Shown in pieces: positions 1 through 9,410 of a DNA stretch of 64,000 nucleotides. The position numbers and the translations under genes are program-made. The notes below the pieces were generated by a model, which was given only the letters and a program-made list of their open reading frames with translations, ran no database searches and was not told the origin of the DNA. Positions within the stretch are counted from its first letter, which is position 1. Each line of letters begins with the position of its first letter. The stretch is from an uncultured Atopobiaceae bacterium (GTDB lineage Bacteria; Actinomycetota; Coriobacteriia; Coriobacteriales; Atopobiaceae): positions 248,001-312,000 of the forward strand of contig CALUNW010000001.1 of NCBI GenBank assembly GCA_944322145.1. The letters are read 5' to 3'.

Positions 1-70
1 ATGTGTGCCCCCTCGGTCGCGGCGTGCCGCCCAGTCTAGCACGCGGCGCCGCGCGCCGGGCGTTGCCCCT

Positions 71-190
71 GGTGCCGGAATCCCGTCATCTGCGTGGGAA
101 GGTGCCTGATTGCCGAGAAATGCGCGCGTCTGGTACCAAATGAGCCGCATCTGCGTACGGGCGGCATGCAGACGGCGGAAATCCGGCACC
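71..190. repeat. Inverted/direct repeat cluster, family B (GGTGCC...ATGCGTG)
   Basis: Three direct copies of a degenerate ~26-bp unit beginning GGTGCC or GGTACC and ending near TGCGTG/TGCGCG (starts at 71, 101 and 132) are followed by one inverted copy ending at 190 with CCGGCACC. The same family recurs at 39023 and 50074, where it takes a tidier two-direct plus two-inverted form. It lies downstream of the MFS gene. Bases 1-70 and 191-213 show nothing else I recognise. Confidence 0.75.
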
Positions 191-213
191 GGCCCAGCGT
201 GCCGGGGCGCACC

Positions 214-1413
214 TCACGCGCGCCCTGCGCGCTCGAGCAGCCCGCCCAGTCGGCACGTGCAGTAGAGCGCCCCCGCTCCGGCGACGACGGCTCCCGCCGT
301 CCCCACCACAGCGATGCCGGGACCGTCGCAGATGACACCGCCCAGGATTGAGCCCGTGCCGATGCCCACGTTGAAGAGCCCGGAGAAGATGGACATGGCG
401 ACGGCGGAGGCGTCCTGCGAGGTCACGCGGATGATCTCCGCCTGCGCGGCAACGTTGAAGGCGGTGGCGCAGGTACCCCATATGGCGCAGGTCACGAAGG
501 GACCCGGCGCAAGGCGCGCGGTCGTCTCCAGCAGGAGCAGTGCCGCGACGATGCCGACCGTCGTCGCGCAGAGGAAGACGCGCCGATGGGCGTCGAACAG
601 CCGCGCGAAGAGCCAGCTTCCCACCAGGCCCGCCACGCCAAAGACCGTGAGCGCGGCGGTGATGAGCCCGTCAGGAAGGGAGGCGACCTGCTGGAAGAAG
701 GGCTCGATGTAGCTGTAGCCGACGTAGTAGCCGGTGGCAAAGAGCAGGCTCGTGAGGTAGAGGCCCACCAGCGGGCGGTTGCGCCCCAGCTCGGGCAGGC
801 GTGCCAGCGTGAAGGGCTCGCCGGGGGAGAGGCGCGGGAAGAAGGCGAGAAGTGCGACGAGCGCCGCTGCCGCGAACGCCGCCATGCAGACAAACGTCAT
901 GCGCCAGCCGAGCGCGAGCCCGAGGGCGCGCCCGAGCGGCATGCCGAAGATCATGGCGACCGAGGTGCCCGTCACGATCGTGGACATGGCCACGGAGGCA
1001 TGCTCCGGCGCGACGACGCGCACGGCGAACGGGGTCGCCACGGACCAGAACACGGCGTGAGACGCCGCCACCATCAGCCGCGCCGCAACGAGCAGCTCGA
1101 ACGAGGGAGCCACGGCTGATCCGACCTGCCCTGCGCAGAAGAGGGAGAGAACCGTGACGATGAGTCTTTTCGGCGGCATTCTGCTCGCCGCGAGCATGAG
1201 GGGGAGCGAGAGCAGCGCCACCGCCCACGCGTAGACGGAGATCATCGTGCCGGCGCCGGACTCGCTGAGCCCAAAGGCGCCGGCGATGTCCGTGAGCAGG
1301 CCGATCGGCACGAATTCCGACGTGTTCAGGAGAAACGCTGAGAGCGTGAGCGCCAGGAGCGGCAGGAGCTCGCGCATGGTCATGTGGCTGGTCTGGGGAG
1401 AGGGGGAATTCAC
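214..1413 (-). CDS. MFS efflux transporter, SotB/YdeA-like
   Basis: Predicted 399-residue, 12-helix major facilitator. The N-terminal segment (LLNTSEFVPIGLLTDIA) and its even spread of hydrophobic helices resemble the drug/sugar:proton antiporters of the SotB/YdeA type, which export small molecules across the inner membrane. I chose the GTG at 1413 because AAAGGA sits 6 bases upstream; the frame stays open to 1617, but that extension is Arg/Pro-rich and has no ribosome site. A TATAGT -10 candidate lies at 1447-1452 on the same strand. The gene stands alone, with a repeat cluster downstream. Substrate cannot be read from sequence. Confidence 0.85.
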   Translation of the reverse strand: MNSPSPQTSHMTMRELLPLLALTLSAFLLNTSEFVPIGLLTDIAGAFGLSESGAGTMISVYAWAVALLSLPLMLAASRMPPKRLIVTVLSLFCAGQVGSAVAPSFELLVAARLMVAASHAVFWSVATPFAVRVVAPEHASVAMSTIVTGTSVAMIFGMPLGRALGLALGWRMTFVCMAAFAAAALVALLAFFPRLSPGEPFTLARLPELGRNRPLVGLYLTSLLFATGYYVGYSYIEPFFQQVASLPDGLITAALTVFGVAGLVGSWLFARLFDAHRRVFLCATTVGIVAALLLLETTARLAPGPFVTCAIWGTCATAFNVAAQAEIIRVTSQDASAVAMSIFSGLFNVGIGTGSILGGVICDGPGIAVVGTAGAVVAGAGALYCTCRLGGLLERAGRA

Positions 1414-1617
1414 GGCGCGTCCTTTCGGCTGGGTGTGGCGGCGCAGACTATAGCGCGACAACGCCCCAGGCGGAAAGGAACATTGCGGCATAAGACATGA
1501 CAATGTGCGCGCTTTCTCGTGATGTGACCGACGCCCTCGAGGTTCTTCTCGGCAGTAGCGCGGGTAGACGAGCTGGCGGGAATTGCGCGCACCGCGGGGG
1601 AGCGCGCATGACGTCAC

Positions 1618-1653
1618 AAGAAAACGCCCGCCCCCGGGCGGGGACGGGCGTCG
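1618..1653 (-). terminator. Rho-independent terminator of the 1675-2106 gene
   Basis: A GC-rich hairpin (CGCCCGCCCC paired with GGGGACGGGCG) is followed on the minus strand by GTTTTCTTG. It begins about 20 bases after the stop codon of the small membrane protein. Confidence 0.75.
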
Positions 1654-1674
1654 AGGCGCTTCTCTGGTCGGCGC

Positions 1675-2106
1675 CTAGCGCTCGGCCTGCTCCTTGATCT
1701 TGCCGGCGAGCACGAAGCACGCGATGGCGAAGACGAGCGAGACCACGTACAGGATGGTGTCGGTGCTAACGCCGTCGAGGGCAACTCCGAGCAGCATGCC
1801 GACCAGGGCGAGGATGACCGCGACGAGGCTCAGGACGCGGAACGGGCCGATCTTGCGCGGAGTGTTGGCGCCGCGGATGCCCATGCCGGCGTAGATGAGG
1901 TAGAAGACGCCGGACACGATGCCCCAGATGCCGAAGATGATCGACCACGCCTGAAGGTTGAAGTCGATGCCGCCGACCGCCACCGTGTCGGCGGGGTCGA
2001 GCAGGGCCATCCCGGCGAACATGATGCCGCCGAAGATGAGAAACGCGATGGCGTCGAGGATGTACAGGAAGCAGATGATTTTAAGGAGCTTGCGCTCTTT
2101 TGACAT
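1675..2106 (-). CDS. Small four-helix membrane protein, function unknown
   Basis: 143 residues with four hydrophobic segments (about 8-32, 49-73, 88-108 and 116-136), a basic N-terminus and a charged C-terminal tail ending KIKEQAER. No catalytic motif is visible. GGAGG lies 4 bases before the ATG, so the start is secure. The gene is divergent from ddl, sharing a ~100-bp promoter region; TATAGT at 2138-2143 is a possible -10. It has its own terminator, so it is a single-gene unit. I do not recognise the family and give no function. Confidence 0.7.
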   Translation of the reverse strand: MSKERKLLKIICFLYILDAIAFLIFGGIMFAGMALLDPADTVAVGGIDFNLQAWSIIFGIWGIVSGVFYLIYAGMGIRGANTPRKIGPFRVLSLVAVILALVGMLLGVALDGVSTDTILYVVSLVFAIACFVLAGKIKEQAER

Positions 2107-2169
2107 GGTTCCTCCTTATGAAGACATGGGCCTATCAACTATACCGCGCATCGGCGCCCGTGCCGTCCC

Positions 2170-2175
2170 TATAAT
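2170..2175 (+). promoter_or_regulatory. -10 element of the ddl promoter
   Basis: A perfect TATAAT stands 34 bases before the ddl start codon. The -35 region at the expected distance is weak. Basis: sequence match only. Confidence 0.5.
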
Positions 2176-2208
2176 GGGGCGCACGTCTTTTTCTGAAGAG
2201 AGGCTTAC

Positions 2209-3255
2209 ATGACCAGGGTTGCACTCATCTTCGGTGGCATCTCCACCGAGCACGACATCTCGTGCAAGTCTGCGGACAACGTCATCGCAGCACTTGACGG
2301 TCGCTTCGACCTCGTTCTGATTGGCATCACGCGCGAGGGGCGGTGGCTGCGCTACGCCGGTGACCCCGCGGAGGTGACCGGCTCATGGGAGGCGCATGAC
2401 TGCACGCCCGTCTACCTGGTGCCGGGCGAGGGTCTCTACGAGATCGGCGCCGACGGCGCGGAGCTTCCACTTTCCGTTGACGTTGCGCTGCCGGTGCTGC
2501 ACGGGCAGGGCGGCGAGGACGGCACGGTCCAGGGCGCGCTCGAGGTCGCGGGCGTGCCGTATGTGGGCTGCGGCGTCATGGCGAGCGCCGTCTGCATGGA
2601 CAAGGACGCGTCGCACCGCCTGGCCGCTTCCGCCGGCGTGCGCTCCCCGCGCTGCGAGGTGCTGTGGCGCGGCTGCTCCGACGAGGCGCGCGCCGCGGCC
2701 GTCACGGCCTGCGGGGGCTTCCCCGTCTTCGTGAAGCCCGCGCGCGGCGGCTCCTCGATCGGCGTCTCCCGCGCGGCGGACGAGGCCGCCTACGTCGAGG
2801 CCATCGACGCCGCCTTTGCCCTTGACGAGAAGGTGGCGGTGGAGGAGGCCATCACCGGAGTCGAGGTCGGCTGCGCCATCGTGGGCGACGCCGTGCGCGG
2901 CACCTGGATGGGCGAGCCGGACGAGATCGTGGTCTCGGGCGACGGCTTCTTCCGCATCCACCTCGAGAAGGACCCCGGCGCCAACACCGAGCTGCGCTGC
3001 CCGGCCCAGCTTCCTGCCGACGTCATGGATCGCGTGCGCGCCGCCGGAACCGCTGTCTACGAGGCCCTCGGCTGCGAGGGCCTGGCGCGCGTGGACCTCT
3101 TCGTCACGCCCGAGGGGGAGGTCGTCTTCAACGAGGTCAACTCGATGCCCGGCCTCACGTACTACTCTCGCTTCCCGCAGATGATGCGCGTCGCCGGCCA
3201 CGAGCTCGGCGACGTGCTCGCGGGCCGGATTCGCGACCGTCTGGCGCACCGCTAG
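2209..3255 (+). CDS. ddl: D-alanine--D-alanine/D-lactate-type ligase of the Van subfamily
   Basis: ATP-grasp ligase of 348 residues that joins D-Ala to a second D-residue for peptidoglycan precursors in the cytoplasm. Visible: FGGxSTEHDIS at 8-18, LHGQGGEDG at 97-105, FVKPARGGSS at 174-183, LARVDLF at 292-298 and FNEVNSMPG at 307-315. The omega-loop region reads GFFRIHLEKDPG (246-257), not the Tyr-containing loop of housekeeping Ddl. It matches the FRIHQE stretch of VanA, whose His244 aligns with His251 here and is known to favour D-lactate. No vanH or vanX homologue is nearby, so this may simply be the organism's normal ligase. AGAGAGG lies 5 bases before the ATG. nagZ follows after 24 bases, probably in one transcript. 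Confidence 0.85.
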   Translation: MTRVALIFGGISTEHDISCKSADNVIAALDGRFDLVLIGITREGRWLRYAGDPAEVTGSWEAHDCTPVYLVPGEGLYEIGADGAELPLSVDVALPVLHGQGGEDGTVQGALEVAGVPYVGCGVMASAVCMDKDASHRLAASAGVRSPRCEVLWRGCSDEARAAAVTACGGFPVFVKPARGGSSIGVSRAADEAAYVEAIDAAFALDEKVAVEEAITGVEVGCAIVGDAVRGTWMGEPDEIVVSGDGFFRIHLEKDPGANTELRCPAQLPADVMDRVRAAGTAVYEALGCEGLARVDLFVTPEGEVVFNEVNSMPGLTYYSRFPQMMRVAGHELGDVLAGRIRDRLAHR

Positions 3256-3279
3256 CGCGCCCCCGAGAAAGGACTTCAC

Positions 3280-4527
3280 ATGACGAGAAGAGCGATGATG
3301 AACCGCCGCCAGGCGGTCGCCGCCGCGGGCGCCTGCCTGGGGCTCGCCCTGGGCGCCTGCACTAACGAGGGCGCGGAGACCGACGTGCCGGCCGTCGAGG
3401 AGACCCCCGAGGTCGACGACGTGGTCGAGGAGACGCCGGAGGCAGACCCCGAGCCCGAGCCTGAGCCCGACCCCGAGCCCGCGTCCGAGGTCGACCGGAT
3501 CATCTCCGGCATGACGCTCGAGCAGAAGGTGGCCCAGCTCTTCGTGGTGCGCCCGGAGGCGGTTACGGGCGTGAGCGTCCAGACGGCGGCCGGCGAGGCC
3601 ACCCGCCAGGCGCTCCAGGCCATGCCGGTCGGCGGCATCTGCTACTTTGCCGCCAACCTCGTCGACACCGACCAGACGCGTCAGATGCTCTCCAACACCG
3701 CGCGCTACTCCGAGGAGATTACGGGCCTGCCCATGTTCCTGTGCGTGGACGAGGAGGGCGGCACGGTGTCGCGCGTGGGCGGCAACCCCGGCTTTGGCGT
3801 GGACAACGTCGGCAACATGTGCGACGTGGGTGCCACCGGCGACACCGACTATGCCCGCCAGGTTGCCAAGCACATCAGCACCTATCTCACCTACCTCGGC
3901 TTCAACGTGGACTTTGCGCCCGACGCCGACATCGCCAACAACCCCAACGGCACGATGGGCCTGCGCTCGTTCGGCTCGACCGCCGACGTCGTGGCTCCGA
4001 TGGTCGCGGCCCAGGTGGAGGGCTTTGCCGAGGGAGGCGTGCTCTGCTCGGCAAAGCACTTCCCGGGCATCGGCGGCGCGGTGGGTGACTCTCACGACGG
4101 GCGCATCTACTCCGAAAAGACCCTCGACCAGATTCGCGCCGAGGAGCTTCGCCCCTTCCAGGCGGCCATCGAGGCCGACGTGCCGTTCATCATGGTGGGC
4201 CACCTCTCGATGCCCACGATCACCGGCGACAACGACCCCGCGACGCTCTCCAGCGAGATCGTGACCGACCTTCTGCGCAATGAGCTCGGCTACCAGGGCA
4301 TCATCATCACCGACTCCATGGCCATGGGAGCCGCGACCGACTCGCTGACCGTCGACCGCCTCGGCGTCGAGCCGCTCAAGGCCGGTGTCGACATGGTGCT
4401 CATGCCTGAGGACCTGCAGGCCGCGTATCAGGGCGTCCTCGACGCCGTCGCGTCAGGCGAACTCACCGAGGAGCGCATCGACGAGTCCCTGCGCCGCGTC
4501 ATCCAGACCAAGCTCGACCGCCTGTAG
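3280..4527 (+). CDS. nagZ: Glycoside hydrolase family 3 lipoprotein, NagZ-like beta-N-acetylhexosaminidase
   Basis: 415 residues. The N-terminus has a twin-Arg stretch (NRRQAVA) and a lipobox LALGAC with Cys27, so export as a surface lipoprotein, possibly by Tat, is likely. Residues ~36-72 are an acidic Pro/Glu linker. The GH3 TIM barrel follows: CVDEEGG, KHFPGIGG, GDSHDG (carrying the general acid/base His of NagZ enzymes) and ITDSMAMGA with the nucleophile Asp. NagZ removes N-acetylglucosamine from muropeptides; an exported form would act on wall fragments outside the membrane. It lies directly downstream of ddl, fitting a cell-wall unit. AAAGGA precedes the ATG. Confidence 0.85.
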   Translation: MTRRAMMNRRQAVAAAGACLGLALGACTNEGAETDVPAVEETPEVDDVVEETPEADPEPEPEPDPEPASEVDRIISGMTLEQKVAQLFVVRPEAVTGVSVQTAAGEATRQALQAMPVGGICYFAANLVDTDQTRQMLSNTARYSEEITGLPMFLCVDEEGGTVSRVGGNPGFGVDNVGNMCDVGATGDTDYARQVAKHISTYLTYLGFNVDFAPDADIANNPNGTMGLRSFGSTADVVAPMVAAQVEGFAEGGVLCSAKHFPGIGGAVGDSHDGRIYSEKTLDQIRAEELRPFQAAIEADVPFIMVGHLSMPTITGDNDPATLSSEIVTDLLRNELGYQGIIITDSMAMGAATDSLTVDRLGVEPLKAGVDMVLMPEDLQAAYQGVLDAVASGELTEERIDESLRRVIQTKLDRL

Positions 4528-4537
4528 CTTTGGCAAG

Positions 4538-4590
4538 GGCGGATCGGCGCGGGCCGGGCTTTCGGCTCCGCGCCGATTCCGCCTTCCTCA
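4538..4590 (+). terminator. Terminator after nagZ
   Basis: Hairpin with arms 4538-4552 and 4568-4583 (GGCGGATCGGCGCGG against CCGCGCCGATTCCGCC), followed by TTCCTC. It starts 11 bases after the nagZ stop. Confidence 0.65.
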
Positions 4591-4592
4591 TC

Positions 4593-4665
4593 AAAGTACA
4601 GAAGTACGTGACTTCGATTGGCTTTCCCCAGTTGGGCGCTAACGAAGTCGCGTACTTCTGTATTT
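4593..4665. repeat. Long inverted repeat, family H (AAGTACAGAAGTAC)
   Basis: Arms of about 23 bases, 4593-4616 and 4643-4665 (ACAGAAGTACGTGACTTCG against CGAAGTCGCGTACTTCTGT), enclose a 26-base centre. It lies between two convergent genes, immediately after the nagZ terminator. The only copy seen in this window. Confidence 0.75.
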
Positions 4666-4743
4666 AAATTCAGAAAGGGGCAAGAAGCGCGTTTATCACG
4701 AAGAGGGACGGGCGAATCGGCACAACCCGACGCGCGACGCGAG

Positions 4744-6654
<1,911 letters not shown>

Positions 6655-6680
6655 AACAACTCCTCTGCCAATTGGGTGCT

Positions 6681-6745
6681 AATTGGGGACAGTCCCCAAA
6701 TCACATAAAACTTTTCTGCAATTTGGGGACTGTCCCCAAATTGCA
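6681..6745. repeat. Paired palindromes, family D (GGGGACAGTCCCC core)
   Basis: Two palindromes sit in the 94-base gap between the HMA and P-ATPase genes: 6681-6701, and a perfect 14-bp-arm palindrome at 6717-6745 (TGCAATTTGGGGAC and its complement around one T). Related copies lie at 16773-16849 and 33940-33970. Confidence 0.85.
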
Positions 6746-6748
6746 GGA

Positions 6749-6967
6749 TTAGCGGACGATCTCGCAGTCGGGCTCGATCTTGGCGGTGAGGGCGACGACG
6801 CGGCCGAGCACCTCGTCAAAGCGCTCGTCGGCGGCAGAGAGCGTGAGCTTCTGGGTCATGAAGTTCACCGAGACCGCGTCGACACCGTCGAGCTTGGCGA
6901 GCTCGTCCTGAAGCTTGCGCGCGCAGTTGGCGCAGTCGATCTCATCGAGCTTGAATGACTTACGCAT
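6749..6967 (-). CDS. Stand-alone HMA heavy-metal-binding domain protein
   Basis: 72 residues with the ferredoxin-like HMA fold pattern (beta-alpha-beta-beta-alpha-beta). The metal loop is DCANCARKL, a CxxC motif at the usual place near the end of strand 1, preceded by acidic residues (DEIDCANC) as in Zn/Cd-type domains rather than the MxCxxC of copper chaperones. It likely hands metal to, or senses metal for, the ATPase encoded next. GGAGG lies 5 bases before the ATG, and the gene follows the regulator stop within 9 bases. Confidence 0.85.
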   Translation of the reverse strand: MRKSFKLDEIDCANCARKLQDELAKLDGVDAVSVNFMTQKLTLSAADERFDEVLGRVVALTAKIEPDCEIVR

Positions 6968-6975
6968 GGCTCCTC

Positions 6976-7299
6976 CTATTCGCAGATGTGGGACATGCCC
7001 TGGTTGAGCATCGTGTAGACGTGGTCGTCCGCGAGCGAGTAGACGACGTTGCGGCCGTCGCGCTGGAACTTCACCAGGCGCGCCTGCTTGAGCGTGCGCA
7101 GCTGGTGGCTGACGGCGCTTTGAGTCGACCCGGTCTGCTCCGCGATGTCTGCGACGCAGAGCTCGCGGCCCATGAGAGCAAAGAGTATCTTGATGCGGGT
7201 GGTGTCGCTGAAGACCTTGAACAGGTCGGCGAGGTCGTAGAGCAGCTCCTCGTCCGGCATCTCGTCTGGCGTCTCACCCACGGTGAGCTTCTCGGCCAT
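6976..7299 (-). CDS. ArsR/SmtB-family metal-responsive repressor (CzrA-like alpha5 site)
   Basis: 107-residue winged-helix repressor controlling the metal-efflux operon. The recognition helix region reads STQSAVSHQLRTLKQA. The C-terminal helix has D-x-H-x10-H-x2-E (DDHVYTMLNQGMSHICE), which lines up with the CzrA alpha5 Zn site D-x-H-x10-H-x2-H, the last His being Glu here. The ELCVAD helix has only one of the two CadC Cys residues, so a Zn/Co-type alpha5 sensor is more likely than a Cd/Pb alpha3 sensor. Start chosen at 7299 because AAGGAG lies just upstream; an ATG-like start at 7329 lacks one and would overlap the operator. Confidence 0.9.
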   Translation of the reverse strand: MAEKLTVGETPDEMPDEELLYDLADLFKVFSDTTRIKILFALMGRELCVADIAEQTGSTQSAVSHQLRTLKQARLVKFQRDGRNVVYSLADDHVYTMLNQGMSHICE

Positions 7300-7317
7300 G
7301 AGTCTCCTTCCGTATGA

Positions 7318-7339
7318 ACATCTGAGCATGCGCTCATGT
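7318..7339. promoter_or_regulatory. Second ArsR-type operator
   Basis: Imperfect inverted repeat ACATCTGAGCATGCGCTCATGT between the promoter and the regulator start codon. It resembles the main operator at 7358-7377, so the repressor may bind both. Confidence 0.6.
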
Positions 7340-7354
7340 ATTAGCTTGAGACTG

Positions 7355-7382
7355 ATTATATGAGCATATGTTCATATGTCAA
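7355..7382 (-). promoter_or_regulatory. Metal-operon promoter with ArsR operator in the spacer
   Basis: On the minus strand TTGACA (7377-7382) and TATAAT (7355-7360) are both perfect and 16 bases apart. The spacer and -10 carry ATATGAACATATGCTCATAT (7358-7377), an ArsR/SmtB-type 12-2-12 operator. A bound repressor would block RNA polymerase directly; metal would release it. Few sites in the window are as easy to read. Confidence 0.85.
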
Positions 7383-7400
7383 GGAAGATTAGGAGAGCGT

Positions 7401-7627
7401 GCAAAATCGGTCTCCAGGCCATAGTTCTTAGGGCTTGAATGCAAAATCGCCCTTCAGTCCATAGAGAAAGCGCTCAATCGCGAATGTCGTGACGGAGTGA
7501 ATAAACTCAAGGATAGCCAAATTATGCCAATGTCGAGATAACTCAGACGATGTCCCTTAATCCCTATGGACTGAAGAGGGATTTTGCATTCGCGGGTGGA
7601 GAAGTATGGACTGAAGGTCGATTTTGC
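7401..7627. repeat. Four-copy inverted cassette, family C (TATGGACTGAAG...GATTTTGC)
   Basis: Two copies in one orientation (7401-7424 and 7441-7464), a 99-base spacer, then two copies in the other orientation (7564-7587 and 7605-7627). The unit is ~24 bp with conserved ends TATGGACTGAAG and GATTTTGC. The spacer is clearly poorer in GC than the genes. The second member is at 24355-24580 with a 98-base spacer of unrelated sequence. Confidence 0.85.
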
Positions 7628-7649
7628 GTCGCTCGCGCTAAAACCAGGC

Positions 7650-8228
7650 CTACGCGAACTCGATCTCACCGGTCGCGGCGTCCATCGACTTCACCACGGC
7701 GAGGGACTCGACCTGGTAGCCGCGGGCACGCAGCTCGGCGCCGCCGGGCTGGAAGCCCTTCTCGACGGCGATGCCAATGCCCTCGACGATGACGCCCGCT
7801 TCGTTGCAAATCTCGAGCAGGCCGCTCATCGCGCAGCCCATGGCCATGAAGTCATCGATGACGAGAACATGCTCGCCGGGGGAGAGGAAGCGCCTCGCGA
7901 CGATGACCTGGTACTCACGTCCCTTGGTGTAGCTCCGCACGTTGGTGCGGTACTGGTCGCCGTCCAGGTTCTTGGACTCGGTCTTGCGCGCAAAGACCAC
8001 GGGCACGCCGCCGAAGTGGGTTGCCGCCACGCAGGCGATGCCGATGCCAGAGGCCTCGATTGTGAGAATCTTGTCGATGCGCTTTCCCGCGAACAGGCGC
8101 GCCCACTCGGCGCCCATGTGGTCGTAGAGGGCCACGTCGCACTGATGGTTGAGGAAGTTGTCGACCTTGAGGACGTTACCCTCTCGAACGATTCCGTCCT
8201 TGCGGATGCGGTCCTCGAGCTCCTTCAT
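7650..8228 (-). CDS. xpt: Xanthine phosphoribosyltransferase
   Basis: 192 residues; converts xanthine plus PRPP to XMP in purine salvage. The family opening ([24 protein letters not shown]) is present, as are the IEASGIGIA loop and the PRPP-binding motif [13 protein letters not shown] near residue 125. Length is normal for Xpt. The 107 bases upstream contain no recognisable purine riboswitch, although xpt often carries one in Bacillota; a CATAAT -10 candidate is near 8267. Single-gene unit, followed by family C repeat. Confidence 0.93.
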   Translation of the reverse strand: MKELEDRIRKDGIVREGNVLKVDNFLNHQCDVALYDHMGAEWARLFAGKRIDKILTIEASGIGIACVAATHFGGVPVVFARKTESKNLDGDQYRTNVRSYTKGREYQVIVARRFLSPGEHVLVIDDFMAMGCAMSGLLEICNEAGVIVEGIGIAVEKGFQPGGAELRARGYQVESLAVVKSMDAATGEIEFA

Positions 8229-8335
8229 CGTGCGTGCCCCTCTCGCGTCGCGGTTTTGGCTTCACCCATTATGCACGCTCGACGCGCATTCTGCCCGGCT
8301 CGCCTGAAGATTGCCCGCAGGGCGAGGGGGAGCGG

Positions 8336-9307
8336 CTAGCGCGACTTGCGACCGAAGAACGGCAGACGGGGCAGCCGGCCGCGGAACGGGCTCACGAAGT
8401 CCTCCTCGCCGATCTGCTCCGCCTCTTCGACCTCGGGCGGAACGGTCTGGACGACGCCGTTGGGGACGTCCGCGACGGGCATGTCGGTGATGTCGGGCAC
8501 GACGGTGGCGACGGGCCGCTCCTCGCCGGCCTCGCGCGCGGCGCCCTCCGCCTTCTCGCGGTAGCGCACCATCATGTCGCGCTGGATCTCGACGACGCTC
8601 GGCGGCGCCCAGATGAGCGCGTTGGCCCCGGCGGCGATGGTCGCCGCGGCGCTCGCGTCGTCGCGCCCGCCGCTCGCGATGATCGGCAGCGAGGGGAAGG
8701 CGGTGCGCAGCTCGCGGATGACGTCGGCGGTCGCGCGCCCCGCCGCCACGTTGACGATCCGCGCCCCGGCCTGGACCTTCTCGGCCGCCTCGTTGTCAAA
8801 GCGTGTGATCGTGGCGACGACGGGGATGTCGACCGTGGAGACGACCTGAGCCACGGTCTCGGGCGTTGCGGGCGAGTTGAGCACGACGCCCGCCGCGCCC
8901 TGCATCTCCGAGACGGCGGCGAGCTCGGCGGCGCGCCGGCCCGTGGTGGTGCCGCCGCCCACGCCCACGAACAGCGGCGCCTCGGCCACCGTGAGCAGCG
9001 CCTGCGTGATGGCGGGCTGCGCGGTGAAGGGGTAGACGGCAAAGATGGCGTCGGCGTTGGAGTTGCGGATCGCGGCGACGTCGGTCGAGTAGAGCAGCGT
9101 GCGGATGCGCCGGCCGAACAGCGTGAAGCCGGTGCACTCCTCGTAGTTGTCGGGCACGCGCAGCGGCGTCTTGCGCAGGCGCCCCTCGATGGGCGTCGGG
9201 CCGTCGGCGGCGGGCACGAGGTCGTGCGCGGCGTGCCCCGCCTCGAAGATGCCGGAGACGATGCTCTGCCCGGAGGCCTGGTTCTTCTCGACGTTCGTGT
9301 TGCTCAT
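8336..9307 (-). CDS. TIM-barrel protein of unknown function
   Basis: 323 residues. The middle (~70-250) alternates strands and helices with barrel-type phosphate loops, for example FVGVGGGTTTGRRAAE and IIASGGRDDASAA, and an IVNVAAG stretch, reminiscent of phosphate-binding TIM barrels. No catalytic set that I can name is evident. The last ~60 residues are a low-complexity Pro/Glu/Val linker ending in a basic patch (FRGRLPRLPFFGRKSR). Start at 9307 is preceded by GGGAGG; an upstream in-frame start at 9340 has no such site. It follows the aldo/keto reductase on the same strand after a ~100-base gap. Confidence 0.7.
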   Translation of the reverse strand: MSNTNVEKNQASGQSIVSGIFEAGHAAHDLVPAADGPTPIEGRLRKTPLRVPDNYEECTGFTLFGRRIRTLLYSTDVAAIRNSNADAIFAVYPFTAQPAITQALLTVAEAPLFVGVGGGTTTGRRAAELAAVSEMQGAAGVVLNSPATPETVAQVVSTVDIPVVATITRFDNEAAEKVQAGARIVNVAAGRATADVIRELRTAFPSLPIIASGGRDDASAAATIAAGANALIWAPPSVVEIQRDMMVRYREKAEGAAREAGEERPVATVVPDITDMPVADVPNGVVQTVPPEVEEAEQIGEEDFVSPFRGRLPRLPFFGRKSR

Positions 9308-9410
9308 GGGGCCTCCCGGGTCTCGCTGAACTTCAGACACTTTTTTGTTCCCCGCAGGGGCCCCGCCTATTCACGGGCGAGAAGAACATGACAACCTCGT
9401 CACGCGCCCC

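Noticed and set aside
2209-4527. A vancomycin-resistance gene cluster around the Van-type ligase
   Set aside because: No vanH dehydrogenase, vanX dipeptidase or adjacent regulator pair is present; the neighbours are a small membrane protein and a NagZ-like lipoprotein.
8229-8335. Purine riboswitch upstream of xpt
   Set aside because: The conserved junction and loop bases of the purine aptamer could not be found in the 107-base gap.
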